Part shown: positions 5,300-7,869 of the stretch, piece by piece | How positions within the stretch are numbered: position 1 is the first letter of the stretch | Layout of the letters: every line of letters starts with the position of its first letter | NCBI GenBank assembly: GCA_964490765.1 | Contig: CAZBDV010000055.1 | Coordinates: 1 to 7,869 of the forward strand | DNA: 7,869 bases | Direction of reading: 5' to 3' | Source of the DNA: CAZBDV01 sp964490765 | Lineage (GTDB): Bacteria; Cloacimonadota; Cloacimonadia; Cloacimonadales; JAJBBL01 | Position numbers and translations under genes: made by a program | Notes under the pieces: model-generated | What the model was told of the DNA's origin: nothing | The model's database searches: none | What the model saw: only the letters and a program-made list of their open reading frames with translations

Positions 5300-6289
5300 A
5301 TGTTGATCCTGTTAGATAAGGTTACTTCTGGTAAGGATTTTAAAGAGCTTGCCCGCTATCTGGACAATCGGGGAATCGAGTTCTTTGTCTGGAAAGATGG
5401 GATGAACAGATTCGTCGGGATGGCTGGGACACTCCCGCAGGAAGATCTGGAACGTTTTCCTTTTATCGAGAGGGTAATAGAAGATTATCCGCCGGAGATC
5501 GAACGCCTGGCAGAGAAAAGGATCGAGATCAAGGGTCGCACCATCAGTAGAGATAGTTTTACTGTTATCGCCGGTCCCTGCACCATTGACAGCAGAGAAG
5601 AGCTTTACAGGACAGCCACTGCTCTGAAAGAGCTGGGAATTGACTTTCTGCGGGGTGGTGCTTATAAGCTCCGCTCTTCGCCGCACTCTTATCAGGGAAT
5701 TGGTAAAGAGGGTTTGCTCTATATGAAAGAGATATGTACAGAATTAGACCTCGTCTCGGTATCGGAGATCATTTCCATAGAGGATCTTCCTCTCATGCTG
5801 GAGTATATCGACATACTTACCGTAGGAACGCGTAATATGCAGAACTATCGGCTTCTTTCTGCTCTGGGTGAGACTTCGAAACCGGTAATTCTTAAGCGAG
5901 GTATGGCCTGCAGCATTAAAGAGTGGGTTCTAGCTTCGGAGTATATTGCCAGGGGTGGTAATAAACAGATAATCCTCTGTGAACGAGGTATCAGAACATT
6001 TGAGAATTCAACACGAAACACTCTCGATATCTCGGCAGTACCCATAGTGAAAAAAATGACGCCCTATCCGGTGATAATCGATCCCTCTCATAGTTCCGGC
6101 AGAAGAGAGCTGATCAAGCCGCTCGCCTGGGCTGCAGCAGGTGCAGGGGCAGACGGACTCATCATCGAATGCCACCACCGGCCTGACAGGGCAAAATGTG
6201 ATGCCCAACAGAAGATAGATATTACTCAGTTGAAGGAGATTCTGGAGAAATTGCCGCAGATCACTCAACTCTGGAGCAAGAAATTTTAG
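5300..6289 (+). CDS. aroF: 3-deoxy-7-phosphoheptulonate (DAHP) synthase, type I-beta
   Basis: This cytoplasmic enzyme condenses phosphoenolpyruvate and erythrose 4-phosphate to DAHP, the entry step of the shikimate pathway to aromatic amino acids. The 329 residues are close to the 338 of the Thermotoga maritima enzyme as I recall it. Residues 1 to about 70 form the ferredoxin-like regulatory domain that gives aromatic feedback control in that enzyme. The rest is the TIM barrel. Visible motifs are AGPCTID (Cys94), GGAYKLRSSPHSYQG (Lys123, Arg125), GTRNMQNY, ILKRGM (Lys199), CERGIRTFE, NTLDISAVP, DPSHSSGRRE (His264), and IIECH with CDAQQ (Glu290, Asp301). Cys, His, Glu and Asp each sit exactly 8 positions before the Thermotoga metal ligands (102, 272, 298, 309). 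Oddities are Leu124 in place of the usual Pro in KPR[TS]SP, and CHHRPDRAKCDAQQ in place of the usual VHPEPEKALSDG.QS. It stands alone, with no other aro gene in view. The family is certain; the symbol is by analogy. Confidence 0.96.
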   Translation: MLILLDKVTSGKDFKELARYLDNRGIEFFVWKDGMNRFVGMAGTLPQEDLERFPFIERVIEDYPPEIERLAEKRIEIKGRTISRDSFTVIAGPCTIDSREELYRTATALKELGIDFLRGGAYKLRSSPHSYQGIGKEGLLYMKEICTELDLVSVSEIISIEDLPLMLEYIDILTVGTRNMQNYRLLSALGETSKPVILKRGMACSIKEWVLASEYIARGGNKQIILCERGIRTFENSTRNTLDISAVPIVKKMTPYPVIIDPSHSSGRRELIKPLAWAAAGAGADGLIIECHHRPDRAKCDAQQKIDITQLKEILEKLPQITQLWSKKF

Positions 6290-6299
6290 GAGTTTACCG

Positions 6300-6343
6300 A
6301 AAAGGCAAAAGGCAGATCGGGTGACCTGCCTCTCACCTTTTTT
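6300..6343. terminator. Bidirectional intrinsic terminator between converging genes
   Basis: AGGCAG (6310-6315) pairs with CTGCCT (6326-6331), with outer AAAAGG (6300-6305) against CCTTTT (6336-6341). On the plus strand it ends in T6 (6338-6343), 11 nt after the DAHP synthase stop. On the minus strand the inner stem is followed by TTTTGCCTTTT, so it can also end the Fn3-like gene, whose stop is at 6362. The placement between converging genes fits a shared terminator. Confidence 0.8.
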
Positions 6344-6361
6344 CTACGGTCTTTTGGTGGG

Positions 6362-7108
6362 TTAGGTCATTAAAATCATCTTATCATACTTTTCATAGCC
6401 GTCAGCAGTAACAAAATGATAGAAATAGATCCCGGAATGACAGACGTTCCCCTGTTTATCCCGGCCATCCCAGTACATAGTGCTCTCACCGGAATCGAGT
6501 GCCTGCGTGATGCTTGTTATCCTCTGTCCGAGTAAATTATAGATTACAATCTGTATCGTTGATGACTCTTTCAGTTCAAAGCGAATATTGGTGCCGAGAT
6601 TGTATGGATTGGGATAGACACCGAGCAGTTTCGTCTTCCGTTCCTTCGCAGATTGCTGCACCTCCGGAGTTGAGACGGTATTAACTTTGACAGGACCGTA
6701 ATAATCACTGATCATCTCCTCATCTATCGCCTCTAACATATAATAATATTCGTTGTCTGTACTTACCGCATCATCAAGATAGCTGTAAGTTTTAATACCC
6801 TCGTTATCTTGATACCCGGTGATAAGTTTTTCGTTGATCCTCGATGAATCGGAGGCATCTGGCTTGAGATAACGATATAAATTAAAACCAAGTAATTCTC
6901 TCTCATATTCACTTAACCACTGCAACCTGACCTGATCGTTACCTGTTACAGTAGCTGTGAAAGCTGAAAGCATAAGAGAGGGATGAGCGTTCAAACTCTC
7001 CCCTGAACTGCTATCACTTATGGATGCAACGACGGTCTCAACCCAGAAACCTGTTAACAACCCTACTAACAGTATCGGATACACTAACAATAAAAATTTC
7101 GATCTCAT
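6362..7108 (-). CDS. Small secreted Fn3-like protein with C-terminal sorting domain
   Basis: A 248-residue exported protein of unknown function. Residues 1 to about 28 are a signal peptide (MRSK, long hydrophobic run, VVA). Residues about 47-145 form a fibronectin-type-III-like module of the kind often placed just before such tails: LQWLSEYERELLGFNLYRY, then YSYLDDAVSTDNEYYYMLEAID and DYYGPV. Residues 163-248 are the sorting domain: GVYPNPYNLGTNIRF, YNLLGQRI, YWDGRDKQGN, HSGIYFYHF and final KMILMT. No catalytic or binding domain precedes the Fn3-like part, which is unusual for tailed proteins. It may be a truncated relic of a larger protein or a small surface or matrix component. The ATG at 7106-7108 has GGAG at 7117-7120. 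The frame also extends upstream to a TTG at 7220-7222, but that would bury the signal peptide. The transcript probably ends at 6300-6343. Confidence 0.85.
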   Translation of the reverse strand: MRSKFLLLVYPILLVGLLTGFWVETVVASISDSSSGESLNAHPSLMLSAFTATVTGNDQVRLQWLSEYERELLGFNLYRYLKPDASDSSRINEKLITGYQDNEGIKTYSYLDDAVSTDNEYYYMLEAIDEEMISDYYGPVKVNTVSTPEVQQSAKERKTKLLGVYPNPYNLGTNIRFELKESSTIQIVIYNLLGQRITSITQALDSGESTMYWDGRDKQGNVCHSGIYFYHFVTADGYEKYDKMILMT

Positions 7109-7116
7109 AGGATATA

Positions 7117-7121
7117 CTCCT
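7117..7121 (-). promoter_or_regulatory. Ribosome binding site fixing the Fn3-like protein start
   Basis: AGGAG on the minus strand, 8 nt before the ATG at 7106-7108. It places the signal peptide at the N-terminus and rules against the longer TTG-initiated version. Confidence 0.75.
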
Positions 7122-7394
7122 GTAAATTGAAGTTGAAGAATTCTATCAACCCATACTAGGAACGAGTCTAACCAACCTCCTGTTACTATTAGTTTCACTT
7201 TAACTTCGCTGTCTTCTGACAATGCGGGTTACTGACATTAACCAAGCTCTGCAATACTGCCGATACCATATTATACACGACTCCCGGGTCCCGGCACTAC
7301 CACTCTGTAATATCATCTATTATTTCTCTCCTCCCTTATTTGTGAGAGCTGAGAGTTACTTCCAATAAATCCATCTCCAGTATGGATATGAGTG

Positions 7395-7428
7395 AAAAAA
7401 ACGGGCCATATAGACATCAATATATGGC
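7395..7428 (-). terminator. Attenuator-like intrinsic terminator in the leader
   Basis: On the minus strand GCCATATA (7421-7428) pairs perfectly with TATATGGC (7405-7412) around an 8-nt loop. CCG and seven T (7395-7401) follow. It lies between the candidate promoter (7531-7558) and the Fn3-like gene, so it would end transcription about 130 nt after the start and about 290 nt before the gene. It is either a regulated attenuator or the end of a small RNA. An 8-codon frame (7432-7458, MGYKRYEK) ends 3 nt before the stem. Confidence 0.6.
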
Positions 7429-7530
7429 GAATCATTTTTCATACCGTTTATACCCCATAACCTTTTTTATTATATCCTCTTAAATGACTTAATCTTTTCT
7501 TGACCTGATATTTATAATCTTCATTAAAAC

Positions 7531-7558
7531 TTTGTATTCAACACTATAGATTTGTCAA
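7531..7558 (-). promoter_or_regulatory. Candidate promoter upstream of the Fn3-like gene
   Basis: Minus strand: perfect TTGACA (7553-7558), a 16-nt spacer and TACAAA (7531-7536). The -10 is only moderate. Initiation would fall near 7524, giving either a short RNA ending at 7395 or a leader of about 415 nt. Confidence 0.35.
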
Positions 7559-7777
7559 GTAATTATTCATTTGTTTTGAATTATGAAGAATATTTTATGG
7601 TAAATATGGGGACACGTTTTGCCATTAACTCCATTAATTACAGCCATTTAGGGATTACCACCCATAACTGGCAGGAACCCTCTATTTTTTTTGCTCTACT
7701 CCTTACTACTATGGTTAAGCGGAAACTCAGAAGCAGGCCTAGCTATCTCGATTATCACTACCGAAAATTATTTTCCA

Positions 7778-7806
7778 TTGACATAAAATGGTGATTGAAG
7801 ATTTTA
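7778..7806 (+). promoter_or_regulatory. Candidate tRNA promoter
   Basis: Perfect TTGACA (7778-7783), a 17-nt spacer and ATTTTA (7801-7806). The -10 is poor, but the spacing and the 12-nt distance to the tRNA 5' end fit a tRNA promoter. Confidence 0.4.
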
Positions 7807-7818
7807 GAAATCTGAAGT

Positions 7819-7869
<51 letters not shown>

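Larger units (their letters stand above)
7109..7818. other. Gene-free region between the Fn3-like gene and tRNA-Lys
   Basis: About 700 bp with no gene I can support. On the minus strand it holds a candidate promoter (7531-7558), an 8-codon frame ending just before a terminator-like hairpin (7395-7428), a TATAAT (7270-7275) next to the quasi-palindrome CCGGGtCCCGG (7284-7294), and an isolated AGGAGG near 7180. An 80-codon plus-strand frame (7552-7794) begins at TTG and resembles nothing I know. The tRNA promoter lies at the right end. Confidence 0.5.

Noticed and set aside
7220..7222. TTG start giving a 286-residue Fn3-like protein
   Set aside because: The ATG at 7106-7108 has a good ribosome site and begins a normal signal peptide. 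The longer form would place 38 residues before it.
7552..7794. 80-codon plus-strand frame before the tRNA
   Set aside because: It starts at TTG inside an apparent promoter box, has no convincing ribosome site for any internal ATG, has AT-driven composition and resembles no family I know.

Overview
The window looks like a piece of a free-living or fermentative bacterium of the FCB group, most likely Cloacimonadota or a relative. I infer this mainly from the C-terminal ends of two secreted proteins (YPNPF/YPNPY, then WDGRD-GN-SG[VI]YFY, then a short Lys/Met/Leu-rich end). This FlgD-Ig-like, type IX secretion 'type A' sorting tail is very common there. Chitobiase-type and RCC1-type repeats in a lipoprotein fit the same picture. 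No taxonomic marker is complete, so the assignment is tentative.

Layout from left to right. (1) 65-2743, minus strand: a hairpin and a large secreted right-handed beta-helix protein with a sorting tail. (2) 2744-3202: its leader, with a promoter, a G9 tract, two perfect hairpins and a 16-bp motif that recurs in the next leader. (3) 3203-4591, minus: a lipoprotein with two chitobiase-like domains and seven RCC1-like repeats, enough for a closed seven-bladed propeller. (4) 4592-5299: a long gap. Its left half holds the orphan sorting tail of a vanished secreted-protein gene, a relic reading frame and a minus-strand promoter. Its right half holds strong nested inverted repeats and a short-range promoter. 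(5) 5300-6289, plus: a type I-beta DAHP synthase (first step of the shikimate pathway), with the metal and active-site residues intact and an N-terminal regulatory domain. (6) 6300-6343: a bidirectional terminator shared by converging genes. (7) 6362-7108, minus: a small secreted Fn3-like protein with a sorting tail. (8) 7109-7818: a long region with no convincing gene but with a promoter and an attenuator-like terminator. (9) 7819-7869, plus: the first part of a tRNA-Lys(CTT).

The three minus-strand genes look like separate transcription units that send proteins to the cell envelope or outside. Each has a perfect TTGACA box about 370-450 bp upstream of its start, so each would have an unusually long leader. 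The DAHP synthase and the tRNA are housekeeping genes on the other strand, and no other aromatic-pathway gene is visible. The most interesting unexplained material is non-coding: the nested and mutually exclusive helices before the DAHP synthase, the terminator inside the leader of the Fn3-like gene, and the related leader segments before the beta-helix and RCC1-like genes, one of which carries a decayed sorting tail.
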